This document shows, piece after piece, positions 26,895-35,459 of a DNA stretch of 64,000 nucleotides. Under the pieces are notes generated by a model. The model saw only the letters and a program-made list of their open reading frames with translations, was not told the DNA's origin and did no database searches. The first letter of the stretch is position 1. Each line of letters opens with the position of its first letter. Made by a program: the position numbers and the translations under genes. This stretch comes from Bacterioplanes sp965233665 (GTDB lineage: Bacteria; Pseudomonadota; Gammaproteobacteria; Pseudomonadales; Oceanobacteraceae). The stretch is taken from contig CBDDTG010000054.1 in the NCBI GenBank assembly GCA_965233665.1, positions 15,346-79,345 of the forward strand, written 5' to 3'.

Positions 26895-27092
26895 ATGGCT
26901 GATAAGCCCGATGTGCTTAGCTTGCGAGAGCAAACTGATCGAAAAGGCAATTTGGTCGACGTGATGTCGAGTGCGTATCTGCAGCGCTCGATTAACAATT
27001 CGGTTGAAACGACTTTGCAAGATCAAGTTAATGCCCGCAACCAGCGTATGCTGCTGATGACCAAGCAGTTGAATAAGATCGCAGACTTGTAA
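26895..27092 (+). CDS. small protein of the 26-28 kb cluster
   Basis: This 65-residue, highly charged, helical protein starts at 26895 with AAGGAGA seven bases upstream; an earlier in-frame ATG lacks a ribosome-binding site. The second half (SSAYLQRSINNSVETTLQDQ, then VNARNQRMLLMTKQ) has the Gln/Asn-rich amphipathic look of RebB-like R-body subunits, but I cannot confirm the family by eye. It is the third gene of the run, 87 bp behind paralogue B and six bp before the next gene. Confidence 0.65.
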   Translation: MADKPDVLSLREQTDRKGNLVDVMSSAYLQRSINNSVETTLQDQVNARNQRMLLMTKQLNKIADL

Positions 27093-27098
27093 TTTCTT

Positions 27099-27350
27099 AT
27101 GAGCAAGGATGAAGGCGAGGTGAACGATGGAAAGCGTTTGTCGTCCTCCATCTTGGTTCAGAATACAGTCGATCATTTGCGAGATACTGCCATGCAGACC
27201 ACTGCGGTGGTGGGCAAGGCGTTTCAGAAGTGGTTGTTGAACCCGCTGAACTTGATGTTCTTGCTGATTATTATCGTCGCTCATGTGCAGCTTTTTATTG
27301 CCATTATTCAAGGTTTATTAATGGTTTTGCTGTCTAAGATGATGCGTTAG
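27099..27350 (+). CDS. small single-pass membrane protein of the cluster
   Basis: This 83-residue protein has a polar N-terminal half (about 45 residues; SSSILVQNTVDHLRDTAMQT). A long hydrophobic segment follows (PLNLMFLLIIIVAHVQLFIA, extending to about residue 78) and a short basic C-terminus. It may form one long or two short membrane helices. The ATG lies six bases after the previous stop, with only a weak ribosome-binding site, so coupling is likely. It is the only obvious membrane protein in the cluster. Function unknown. Confidence 0.65.
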   Translation: MSKDEGEVNDGKRLSSSILVQNTVDHLRDTAMQTTAVVGKAFQKWLLNPLNLMFLLIIIVAHVQLFIAIIQGLLMVLLSKMMR

Positions 27351-27441
27351 TTTTTTCCTGGTTGTTCGATCTAGGTGTGCTTACATAAGTGTTTTTTGGC
27401 GCTTTAAGCAGTGTGTCGACTTATAATTTTGAGGAGGGTGT

Positions 27442-27675
27442 ATGTCGAATCCTAATAACGATTTTGGGGTGCCAGATGATTTTGGGGAATATCTCGATAA
27501 AATCATCGCGAGCGATGGTGCAAATGCAGCATTCGGTGACGAGCTGCGTGAGGCAATTTTAAAAAGTTGCCGCGAAGTGAACGATAAGCTGGCAGACTCT
27601 TTTAAAGATTTGTCGAGTACTGGCTTCGAGCTGCCTAATGATGGCAATCAAGATGAGGAATGTGACAATGAGTAA
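27442..27675 (+). CDS. small acidic protein of the cluster
   Basis: This 77-residue, strongly acidic protein has a good GAGGAGG before the ATG. The N-terminus NPNNDFGVPDDFGEYLDKII is Asp/Asn-rich; the centre is helical with one Cys (KSCREVN); the end is a run of acidic residues (NQDEECDNE). No signal or membrane segment. Its last codons overlap the next gene by eight bases, so these two are translated together. Size and charge would suit a chaperone or adaptor, but that is conjecture. Confidence 0.65.
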   Translation: MSNPNNDFGVPDDFGEYLDKIIASDGANAAFGDELREAILKSCREVNDKLADSFKDLSSTGFELPNDGNQDEECDNE

Positions 27676-27988
27676 GTCCAAGCCCGCTGATGAGATAATT
27701 CGCAATGCCGTTGAGCTGCAATCGCTGCAGTTATTGCAAAACTCTTCGGAATCCCTGCGCGACAAGCGACTCACTAACAGTCTGTTGCGAAGTCAGGCGA
27801 TGATTCAATGGCTGAAAGAGCCAAACAATAAGGATTATATCGAGATTCTGGCAAAAATAGGTGGTGACGATTTAAAAGATGACGTTAGTAAAGCGTACAC
27901 GTGTGCATTGGACGTGGCTCGAAAAAGAACAAAAACCGAGGGCGCTTCTGAGCCGGTGAACGACGCAAGCCAAGAAGCTTCTTCGTAG
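27668..27988 (+). CDS. small soluble protein, last gene of the cluster
   Basis: This 106-residue, helix-rich protein begins MSKSKPADEIIRNAVELQSL and has repeated Leu/Gln-rich amphipathic helices and a polar Ser/Glu tail. It is read from the ATG at 27668 (GAGGA upstream), eight bases inside the preceding gene. No recognised domain. The cluster ends here; 27989-28237 holds no gene, only a strong inverted repeat belonging to the next convergent gene. Confidence 0.65.
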   Translation: MSKSKPADEIIRNAVELQSLQLLQNSSESLRDKRLTNSLLRSQAMIQWLKEPNNKDYIEILAKIGGDDLKDDVSKAYTCALDVARKRTKTEGASEPVNDASQEASS

Positions 27989-28171
27989 TGGGTGGCTTAG
28001 ATCGCATTATTGCGGATGTCTTGGGCGCACGGGCATCCGTTAACCTTCTTCTTTATTGTGGTTTTCGGCTCGTGACTCGACCGGACTGTGATGAACCATT
28101 CTTGCGGTTATTCCCTTTGCTTTGAATCACTCATTTATCACGACCATCTTTGCTGCGTGTGACTCCCCCTT

Positions 28172-28228
28172 GTTAAATAAATACTGGCTTATGGCAGGAT
28201 GGTTGCGTTCATGCCTGCTATAAGCCAG
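28172..28228 (-). terminator. intrinsic terminator of the CadC-like regulator gene
   Basis: Arms at 28184-28198 and 28214-28228 (CTGGCTTATGGCAGG against CCTGCTATAAGCCAG) pair over 15 positions with one mismatch around a 15-base loop. On the minus strand the stem is followed by TATTTATTTAAC. It lies ten bases past the regulator's stop. It may also block read-through from the small-gene cluster on the plus strand. Confidence 0.65.
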
Positions 28229-28237
28229 CGGCTGACG

Positions 28238-30673
28238 CTATAAAAACTGGCTCAAATCCGGCAGTTGCCAATCCGATTCACAGTACACCAAATGTGGCTG
28301 CAACTCGGCGTCTAGTAATGAGGTTTGCACGGCATTGCGATAATCAGTCAGGCGCAGTTCATCTTTGGGGCGCCACAACTCGGGATGGCGCTGGGCAAAT
28401 TGCTCCAGCACGGCAGCGGCTTGCTGCGGTTGACCGATTTCGTGCCAAGCTCTGGCCAGATAGCGCGCTTGCAAGCGTGTGCTTGGTTGGCGCTGGCCGG
28501 CGTGCTCGATCACCGCTCGTGGCTGGCCTAACTGCAGCTGCGCATACATCCAACTGAAATCAGCGTAGGCAGCGGTGACTGGCATGTTTAAGCGCTGGTT
28601 TTGCTGATAAGCCTGCAGCAAAATTTCGGACGCTTTGTGATGCTCACCCAAATCGTTGTAAGCCCAGCCTAAAAACAGGCGTGCAGCGGCATGCCAGTGA
28701 GGGCTGTGCGGTTGGCTTAAATAACGCTCCAGCTGAGTGATGGCTTGTCGCAGTTGCTGTGGCTGTTGGCCATGGCCGCCGCGCGCGCGTTGGTCTAAGC
28801 CTTGATCGAGCAAAGCAAAACCTTGGTAAAAGGCGCTGACGCGCTGCCAGTGGTGACTGTTCAGTTCATCCGCGAGGGCGCCAGCTTTGACAAAGTAGGG
28901 GTGCGCCAGGTCGCCGCGGTGCAGCTGCATATAAAAGTAGCCAGCATAAATCTGTACTTGCATGAGTTCGTAGGGGTAACGCAGTTGCTGATACCCCGTT
29001 AAAGCTTGTTCCAGGTGCTGCTGACGCTGCTCAATCGGCAGTGAAAAATTGCGCGCCAAGGCAAAGTGGCTGGCGACAATGTCGGGTGTTTGCTGCAGTT
29101 GCTGATACAGGTTCAGTGCCTGCTGCAATTGCTCGGCATTGTGCTGTAAATCATTGAGCGGGCTGCGCTCTAAGCCGACTTCTGCCGGGTTGCCTTGATA
29201 AAACAGGCTGTCGGCTTGCAACCCCGTATCGGCATTATCGGGCAGGTGCTGCTGCATTTGTTGCAGCGCTTGTTGATGCGCTAGCCAATCATTTTGCTGC
29301 CAAGCCAGGCGAGACTGCAGTTGATATGCGGCAATGATTCTTTCTTGATCCTGGCTTTGTCGCGCCAACTCCAGTGTGCGCTGTAACAAAGGTTCAACCG
29401 CCTCTGGCCCCAAGCCCTGACGCCAACGTAGCTGTGCCAGCCAATAATGCACGTAGGCGCTGAACATGGTGCTGGCGGGTTGTTGTTGCAGTTGTTGCAG
29501 CAGGGTTTCTGCGGCTTGCCATTCGCCGGTCATGACTTGTGCGTGTGCGGTCAGTGCCTGAATCCACAAATTGTCTGGCTCAATCACTTGGCTGGCGGCG
29601 AAATAGCGCTTAGCGTGTGCCGCCCCCTGGTGCTGCAAAGCACTGATGCCTTCGGCCATGGCGGTGGCCGCAACCGGGTCTTGGGCTTTGGGGAGTGCGC
29701 TGGAGCGTGTCTCGCCCGGCTCTAACAGGCGCTGCAATTGTTGGGCAACGGCATGGCTGGAAGCGGCTAACGAGGGATAGCTGATACTGCCCTGTTGCTG
29801 GCGGCCATCGGCGAACAGCAGTTGAAAATCGAGCACTTGCTGCCCTTGGTGCTCACGCACACTGGCTTGCAAGGCAGCGTCTAACTGATATTCGCTTAAC
29901 AGGGCTTGTAAATGCACCGGCAGAGCGGGGCTTTTAATGCCGGCTTGCGCCAACCACTGACGTGCTTGGTGGGGGGCAACGAAGCGGTGCTGGCTGCGCT
30001 GCTGCAAGGCAACGAACACCATATCGGCTAACCCCAGTTGCAGCCAATCTTGGCTGCTGTCACCGGTTTGATTGCTAAAGGGCAAAATCAGCACGCCTTC
30101 TTCAATACCGGAGGTATCTGGCTGCGGCCACCACCATATCGCCATCAGTGCGACAACGGTCATTAGTAGCGGCAGCAACCATTGCCAGCGCTTCTTGCTT
30201 GTCTGTGCCGGGTCAGCTTCGCTTTCATACCCTGGCTGATGTTCGTGCTGAGGTTCTATTTGAGCTTCGGGTTGAGACTCTTTTGGAACTGCGGGTTGAG
30301 ACTTTTTTGGAACTGCGGGCTGAAGCTCTTTTTGATCTGTGGGCTGAAGCTCCGGTGTGGGCGCTGTGGTCAGTGGGCAAATCCACTGGTAGCCGCGCTG
30401 CGGATAAGTGCGAATAAAGGTCGGCTGTTGCGCTTGATCGCCCAGTGCTTTGCGCAGTTCGCGAATGCTTTGCGTCAGCGCGTTGTCACGATATTCACTG
30501 TGCTGCCACAGCGCTTGCAGCAACTCCTCCTTGCTGACGACCCGATCCCGATGCTGCAGCAAGTAAGCCAACAAGTTGGCGACTTTATGACGCAAGGTAA
30601 TAACGGTGTCGGCTTGCTTGAGTTCACCGCGGGTTTCGTCGAATTGCCAATCGGCAAAGTGATGGTGAGACAT
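28238..30673 (-). CDS. CadC-like membrane regulator with OmpR-type winged helix and TPR-like C-terminus
   Basis: This 811-residue protein has an N-terminal OmpR/PhoB-type winged helix (residues about 5-100; DNALTQSIRELRKALGD and a YPQRGYQW turn). A Pro/Gln-rich linker contains a tandem 8-residue repeat, then one transmembrane helix follows (LLPLLMTVVALMAIWWWP, about residues 167-184). The periplasmic part of over 600 residues is Gln/Leu-rich and TPR-like. Such one-component regulators bind DNA while anchored in the membrane and sense periplasmic signals. The gene is divergent from the DsbD-like operon across about 210 very AT-rich base pairs, the typical binding site type for this class, so control of that thiol-redox operon is the best guess. 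Confidence 0.85.
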   Translation of the reverse strand: MSHHHFADWQFDETRGELKQADTVITLRHKVANLLAYLLQHRDRVVSKEELLQALWQHSEYRDNALTQSIRELRKALGDQAQQPTFIRTYPQRGYQWICPLTTAPTPELQPTDQKELQPAVPKKSQPAVPKESQPEAQIEPQHEHQPGYESEADPAQTSKKRWQWLLPLLMTVVALMAIWWWPQPDTSGIEEGVLILPFSNQTGDSSQDWLQLGLADMVFVALQQRSQHRFVAPHQARQWLAQAGIKSPALPVHLQALLSEYQLDAALQASVREHQGQQVLDFQLLFADGRQQQGSISYPSLAASSHAVAQQLQRLLEPGETRSSALPKAQDPVAATAMAEGISALQHQGAAHAKRYFAASQVIEPDNLWIQALTAHAQVMTGEWQAAETLLQQLQQQPASTMFSAYVHYWLAQLRWRQGLGPEAVEPLLQRTLELARQSQDQERIIAAYQLQSRLAWQQNDWLAHQQALQQMQQHLPDNADTGLQADSLFYQGNPAEVGLERSPLNDLQHNAEQLQQALNLYQQLQQTPDIVASHFALARNFSLPIEQRQQHLEQALTGYQQLRYPYELMQVQIYAGYFYMQLHRGDLAHPYFVKAGALADELNSHHWQRVSAFYQGFALLDQGLDQRARGGHGQQPQQLRQAITQLERYLSQPHSPHWHAAARLFLGWAYNDLGEHHKASEILLQAYQQNQRLNMPVTAAYADFSWMYAQLQLGQPRAVIEHAGQRQPSTRLQARYLARAWHEIGQPQQAAAVLEQFAQRHPELWRPKDELRLTDYRNAVQTSLLDAELQPHLVYCESDWQLPDLSQFL
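30254..30349 (-). repeat. tandem 24 bp coding repeat in the regulator linker
   Basis: Four consecutive 24-base units encode LQPTDQKE, LQPAVPKK, SQPAVPKE and SQPEAQIE, between the winged helix and the membrane helix. The two middle units are nearly identical at the DNA level. Slippage here could change linker length in whole 8-residue steps without breaking the frame. Confidence 0.75.
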
Positions 30674-30886
30674 ATAGGCCCATCAAATATCACTGAAAAG
30701 AGTCTGCATGATACGGCAACAGGGTTTATTTCTACAGCTTTGTGATCGCTGTGAATATTTTATAAGTCATTGAAAAATATAGAAAAATAAAAATTTCACT
30801 GCGATTTTGGCAAGATTTTATCGGCCTTTGATAGGTGTCTGCGTCATCGCCCATGACACTGGTTGCACGCAATCAGGAGCAAAGCG

Positions 30887-31582
30887 ATGGAAACCTTTAT
30901 TCAAGCGGCACTTCAATCTGGCCACTTCTCTTTCACTGTGATCGCCATGGTTTTTGCCACGGGCGTGCTGACCAGTTTAACCCCTTGCGTGTATCCACTG
31001 ATTCCCGTGACCGCGGCTGTCATCGGTCATCAAGCGCAGCGCCCACAATCCGGTGTGTTGCTCACTGTGGTGTATGTGCTGTGTTTGGCGTTGGTGTATG
31101 CGCTGCTTGGGGTGCTGGCGGCCAGTACTGGGCAGCTGTTTGGCAGCGTTGCCAGTCATCCGCTAACGCTCGGAGTCATGGCTGTGTTTTGCCTCTTTAT
31201 GGGCGGCTGGATGCTGGGCTGGTGGCAGCTGCCGTTGCCGCAACCCCGTGCTCAACAAAGTAGCAACAGGCCAGTGATCAATGTGGCCATTGCCGGTGCT
31301 TTGTCGGGCTTGGTGATGGCGCCTTGCACCTCGCCGGTATTGGGCATGCTGTTGCTGTACGTCGCGACTCAGGGCGACCAGCTGTGGGCAGCACTGCTGA
31401 TGTTCGTATTTGCTATTGGCATGAGCTTGCTGCTGTTGCTGGTGGGTAGTTTCTCGGGCGCCGTTAAACGCCTGCCGCGATCTGGCCGTTGGATGGTGGT
31501 CGTGACCCGTTTCTTTGGCGTTTTGATGCTGTTGGCAGGCGGCTTTTTCCTGCTGCGTTCTGTTTTCCCTCACCTGTTTTAA
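30887..31582 (+). CDS. DsbD/CcdA-like thiol-disulfide transmembrane transporter
   Basis: This 231-residue protein corresponds to the membrane (beta) domain of DsbD, or CcdA, which carries reducing power from cytoplasmic thioredoxin to periplasmic acceptors. It has six hydrophobic helices and the two family Cys: SLTPCVYPL near residue 30 and MAPCTSPVLG near residue 146. It lacks DsbD's periplasmic alpha and gamma domains. The start at 30887 has AGGAG before it; an upstream ATG is rejected. It is followed 24 bp later by a TlpA-like thioredoxin and a two-domain redoxin, its likely periplasmic partners. Confidence 0.85.
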   Translation: METFIQAALQSGHFSFTVIAMVFATGVLTSLTPCVYPLIPVTAAVIGHQAQRPQSGVLLTVVYVLCLALVYALLGVLAASTGQLFGSVASHPLTLGVMAVFCLFMGGWMLGWWQLPLPQPRAQQSSNRPVINVAIAGALSGLVMAPCTSPVLGMLLLYVATQGDQLWAALLMFVFAIGMSLLLLLVGSFSGAVKRLPRSGRWMVVVTRFFGVLMLLAGGFFLLRSVFPHLF

Positions 31583-31606
31583 TCACGCACATTTAGGAGA
31601 ATCCTT

Positions 31607-32143
31607 ATGCGTATTCAATCGATGATGTCTTCTGTAAATAACTGGGTTTTGGCGCTGACGTTAAGCTCTGGGGTCGCTGTTGCGGCGCCGCAAGTGGGCG
31701 ATGCCGCGCCGGAGTTTACCGCCACCACCATTGATGGCGAGGTGTTTGACCTCGAGGATTACCGCGGCGATAAGCCGATTTATCTCAAATTCTGGGCGAC
31801 TTGGTGCAGCTACTGCAAAGCAGAAATGCCGCACTTGAAAGAGCTGCGTGAGCAGTACGATGACTTAGTCGTGATGACGGTGAATATTGGCCTGAATGAT
31901 TCGGTCAATAACATCAATGCGCTGTACCAGAGTCAGGGCTATCGCCTGCCGACTATTTTTGACAACGATGGTCGTCTGACTCGCCTGTATGGCGTGGTGG
32001 GCACACCGCACTCGGTGGTGATTGATCGTCACGGCGATGTGGTGCTGCGTACTTTTCAGGCCGGTGATCAACTCGATGCGGCGTTGGAGCGAGTGAATCA
32101 ACCGACGCTCAGTCAGCACTTTAAACTGCGTGCACAGCGCTAG
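31607..32143 (+). CDS. TlpA-like periplasmic thioredoxin
   Basis: This 178-residue protein has a signal sequence (LALTLSSGVAVAA, cleavage near residue 26) and a TlpA/ResA-type thioredoxin fold. The active site is WCSYC in FWATWCSYCKAEMP near residue 64, with the cis-Pro region GVVGTPHSVVID. It should reduce disulfides in periplasmic proteins using electrons from the preceding DsbD-like protein. AGGAG precedes the ATG. It lies mid-operon, nine bp before the next gene. Confidence 0.88.
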   Translation: MRIQSMMSSVNNWVLALTLSSGVAVAAPQVGDAAPEFTATTIDGEVFDLEDYRGDKPIYLKFWATWCSYCKAEMPHLKELREQYDDLVVMTVNIGLNDSVNNINALYQSQGYRLPTIFDNDGRLTRLYGVVGTPHSVVIDRHGDVVLRTFQAGDQLDAALERVNQPTLSQHFKLRAQR

Positions 32144-32152
32144 GAGGCCATC

Positions 32153-33097
32153 ATGAAAACCGTTATTAAGTTAATCGCTGTCAGTGCGTTATGGTGCTCT
32201 GCTTTCGTTCAGGCAGAGACGGTGTCAACCATGGTGACCACGACTGGGGAGCGAATCGAAGTCGAGCAGCAGGCGCGTTTGCATCTGGTGTTTATGGATA
32301 TCTTTGCCAGTTATTCCGGCCTGGGAGCGGAGCTGCAAGTGGCACAACTGCCCACGAACTTTGTTCGCGCGTATGAACAAGTATGGGTTCAGCCGCACTT
32401 TAATGTGACGCCCGCACAAGTGGCCGAATATCAGCAGTTATTTCCCCAGGTAAAGCCCATCGTCTTGGACGATGGCTTGCAGTGGATGCAGCGTTTTAGT
32501 GTGTGGGCATCGCCTTATCATGTGCTGATGCGTGACGGAGAGGTGGAGTTTGCTGGTGATTACACTGAGCTGCGCCACTATTTACAGCTTGAGCCACAGC
32601 CCGACCCGACGGTGGCGGATAGCTCGCCCGTGGCTCTGGATGCAAACACCATGGATTACCACCACTTAAAGCCTGGCGATGCGGTGCCCATGGGTACAGT
32701 GACCACTATGAATGGTGAGCGCATCAAGCTGGCGACTTGGTATAAAAATAATCAAGGAGCACGCATCGTGTTTCTCGATGCGCTTTGCCCAATGCCGCAT
32801 TTCCCTGGGTGTGAGCAGCAGTTGCAGCAATTGAGCCAGCAACTTAAGCAAGCGCCGGGCAAATGGTTGGGGGCGATGAGCGGCTTTTATGTCGATGAAG
32901 CCTTAGTGCAGGGGTTTCTGCAGCGCTTCGATTTATCCTTGCCAGTGGTGTTCAGCCCTAAAAACGAGCTGTTTGCCCAGTTTGGCGTGTTGGCAACGCC
33001 TTATGTGATTGAGGTGGGTCCTGATGGCACCTTGCGTGAGCGCCAAGCATTGTCACAGGCGCTGACTCCTTCTGCTTCTACGGCGATGACGCGCTAG
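32153..33097 (+). CDS. periplasmic double-redoxin-like protein
   Basis: This 314-residue protein has a signal peptide (ISVSALW-type hydrophobic stretch ending FVQA, cleavage near residue 21) and two thioredoxin-fold modules. The first (about residues 22-145) aligns by pattern with the second but has lost its active-site Cys (VFMDIFASYSG). The second (about 170-300) keeps a Cys in FLDALCPMPHFPGC and a cis-Pro region LATPYVIEVG. Each begins with a TMVTTTGERI or TVTTMNGERI strand, so the protein arose by internal duplication. It is likely a partner or client of the upstream TlpA-like and DsbD-like proteins. Confidence 0.7.
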   Translation: MKTVIKLIAVSALWCSAFVQAETVSTMVTTTGERIEVEQQARLHLVFMDIFASYSGLGAELQVAQLPTNFVRAYEQVWVQPHFNVTPAQVAEYQQLFPQVKPIVLDDGLQWMQRFSVWASPYHVLMRDGEVEFAGDYTELRHYLQLEPQPDPTVADSSPVALDANTMDYHHLKPGDAVPMGTVTTMNGERIKLATWYKNNQGARIVFLDALCPMPHFPGCEQQLQQLSQQLKQAPGKWLGAMSGFYVDEALVQGFLQRFDLSLPVVFSPKNELFAQFGVLATPYVIEVGPDGTLRERQALSQALTPSASTAMTR

Positions 33098-33265
33098 TGA
33101 GCAACGGCGGCACAGTATCGGCACAAGCGCAGCACAACCGCTGCGCATTGTGTCGCCGTAGCGGATCAGGGACAATGGCGGCCAATTATCACTCTATTTG
33201 GCCCTGGCGCAGGCGTGAATCGACTCCGCTCGGCGTTTGGCCCTTAAAAATTACAGAAGTTTGTT

Positions 33266-34849
33266 ATGTCTCAGCTTACTCAGGAAATTGCCAAGCGCCG
33301 CACCTTTGGCATTATTTCCCACCCGGATGCGGGTAAAACCACCATTACAGAAAAACTGCTGCTATTGGGTAACGCCATTCAGTTGGCCGGTACTGTGAAG
33401 GGCAAAAAAACCGGCCGCATGGCCACCTCCGACTGGATGCAGATGGAACAAGACCGGGGCATCTCGATCACCACCTCGGTGATGCAGTTCCCCTACAAAG
33501 ATCGCATGGTCAACCTGCTCGACACCCCAGGGCACGAAGACTTCTCGGAAGATACCTACCGTACCCTAACCGCCGTGGATTCCGTTTTGATGGTGATCGA
33601 TGGCGCTAAAGGTGTGGAAGACCGAACCATCAAACTGATGGACGTGTGCCGTTTGCGCGATACGCCGATTTTCACCTTCATCAACAAAATGGATCGCGAA
33701 GTGCGCGACCATATTGAAGTGTTGGATGAAATCGAAACGGTATTGAACATTCAATGTGCGCCTATTACTTGGCCGATAGGCATGGGTAAAGCCTTTCAAG
33801 GGGTCTACAACCTCTATAAAGATACCGTGCACATTTTTACACCGGGCCAAAACAGCGTAGTGCCGGACGACATTCAGATTCAAGGCTTAGACAGCGCAGA
33901 AGCGCGTCAGCAGTTGGGCGATGACGTTGTCGAGGAACTGCTGGAAGAGATTGAACTGGTGCGTGGCGCCAGTCACGAGTTCGATGTGGATGCCTATTTG
34001 CGCGGCGAAATGACGCCAGTGTTCTTCGGTACGGCATTGGCCAACTTCGGCATTCGTGAAATGTTGGATTATTTTGTTGACTGGGCACCGGCCCCCATTG
34101 CACGCCAAACCAACGAGCGTGAAGTGGTGCCAACGGAAGAAAAATTCAGCGGTTTTATTTTTAAAATTCAGGCCAATATGGATCCCAAGCACCGTGACCG
34201 CATCGCTTTTATGCGCGTATGCTCCGGTGCTTACACGCGTGGTATGAAAATGCGTCATACCCGCATGGGCAAAGACATTAAAATTGCTGATGCCGTAACC
34301 TTTTTGGCCGGCGATCGCTCCAATGTCGAAGAAGCCATTTCAGGCGACATCATCGGTTTGCATAACCACGGCACCATTCAAATTGGTGACACCTTTACCC
34401 AAGGCGAAGAGCTGCAATTCACCGGTATTCCGCATTTCGCCCCTGAGCTGTTTAAGCGCGTGCGTTTGAAAGACCCACTGAAAATGAAGCAGCTGCAAAA
34501 AGGTTTGCAGCAGTTGTCAGAAGAGGGTGCGACACAGTTGTTTATGCCGTTGAATAACAACGACCTGATCTTGGGCGCCGTGGGTGTGCTGCAGTTTGAT
34601 GTGGTGCAACAACGCTTGCGCGATGAATATAAGGTCGAGTGCATTTATGAGCCGGTGAACGTCAATACCGCTCGTTGGGTCGAGTGTGACGACGAGCGCA
34701 TGCTGGAAGACTTTAAGCGCAAAGGGGCTGAAAACCTGGCAATAGACGGCGGTGGCTACCTGACCTACATCGCGCCCAGCCGGGTGAACTTGAGCTTGAC
34801 CCAAGAGCGCTGGCCGGACATTCGCTTCCGCGATACCCGCGAGCACTAA
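33266..34849 (+). CDS. prfC: peptide chain release factor 3
   Basis: This 527-residue translational GTPase recycles RF1/RF2 from the ribosome after termination. The G1 motif is HPDAGKTT near residue 20, G3 is DTPGHEDF near residue 87, and G4 is NKMD near residue 142. Domains II and III follow, with family-typical KIQANMDPKHRDR and YEPVNVNTARWV stretches. Length is standard. The 168 bp upstream separates it from the redox operon and shows a GC-rich segment but no gene; a small membrane protein follows. Confidence 0.97.
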   Translation: MSQLTQEIAKRRTFGIISHPDAGKTTITEKLLLLGNAIQLAGTVKGKKTGRMATSDWMQMEQDRGISITTSVMQFPYKDRMVNLLDTPGHEDFSEDTYRTLTAVDSVLMVIDGAKGVEDRTIKLMDVCRLRDTPIFTFINKMDREVRDHIEVLDEIETVLNIQCAPITWPIGMGKAFQGVYNLYKDTVHIFTPGQNSVVPDDIQIQGLDSAEARQQLGDDVVEELLEEIELVRGASHEFDVDAYLRGEMTPVFFGTALANFGIREMLDYFVDWAPAPIARQTNEREVVPTEEKFSGFIFKIQANMDPKHRDRIAFMRVCSGAYTRGMKMRHTRMGKDIKIADAVTFLAGDRSNVEEAISGDIIGLHNHGTIQIGDTFTQGEELQFTGIPHFAPELFKRVRLKDPLKMKQLQKGLQQLSEEGATQLFMPLNNNDLILGAVGVLQFDVVQQRLRDEYKVECIYEPVNVNTARWVECDDERMLEDFKRKGAENLAIDGGGYLTYIAPSRVNLSLTQERWPDIRFRDTREH

Positions 34850-34931
34850 TCACGCAACGGCCTGACTTGCCTGTCAGTTATAATCAACTAGTCTGTTAAT
34901 GTCGTGTAAACGGGATAACGGACTAGGGATT

Positions 34932-35243
34932 ATGCTTGCCTTCTTTATTGTTGGGGTTTTGCTGGCCGCAGGTGTGTGTTTAACGGTTTACTTTTGGCTG
35001 CAGCATAAAGTTGTGGCTGAAACCCTGAGCCTGGACGACGGCAAAGGGTATTATTTGATCGCTTGCATCATTATCGGTTTTGCTGCTGCTGCCGGTGCGT
35101 TTATTGCCGGGCAGTGGCTGGGCTATGACAGCAATGAGCAAACATCGAGTATGATGGCGCTGGCGGTATTGCTGAACGTTATGGCCAGTTTGCTAACGCT
35201 GATTTTCGGCTTGGTGCGCTTTCATGAGCCGGAGCAGTTCTAA
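34932..35243 (+). CDS. hypothetical three-helix membrane protein
   Basis: This protein of about 103 residues has three clear hydrophobic segments (LAFFIVGVLLAAGVCLTVYF; LIACIIIGFAAAAGAFIAG; LAVLLNVMASLLTLIFGLV) and short polar loops. The family is not recognised. The start at 34932 (AGGGA upstream) is preferred over an ATG 33 bases earlier that lacks a site. It stands alone between prfC and rplM; 35244-35459 holds no gene apart from the rplM promoter region. Confidence 0.65.
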   Translation: MLAFFIVGVLLAAGVCLTVYFWLQHKVVAETLSLDDGKGYYLIACIIIGFAAAAGAFIAGQWLGYDSNEQTSSMMALAVLLNVMASLLTLIFGLVRFHEPEQF

Positions 35244-35459
35244 GCTTTCAGCCTGCCCACGAATTTACTCTCAATGAGAAAAGTCTGGCGCCTGCCAACA
35301 AAGCGATGCAGAATGCCCTTGGGTGTTCTCAAGGCCAGAAATTCTGGGGCCTGCAGCGAATTGAACAAACAAACAACAATTCGGCTTGCGTATGCTGGCC
35401 ACCTCCTATAGAATGCCGCCCTCTTTTCGAATCAACCTGCCCTTAAAGGCGAGAAATTG

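Noticed and set aside
23381..27988. Prophage
   Set aside because: Apart from the Mor-like regulator there is no integrase, transposase, capsid, portal or tail gene and no attachment repeats.
30254..30349. CRISPR-like repeat
   Set aside because: The units are contiguous without spacers and are in-frame coding sequence.
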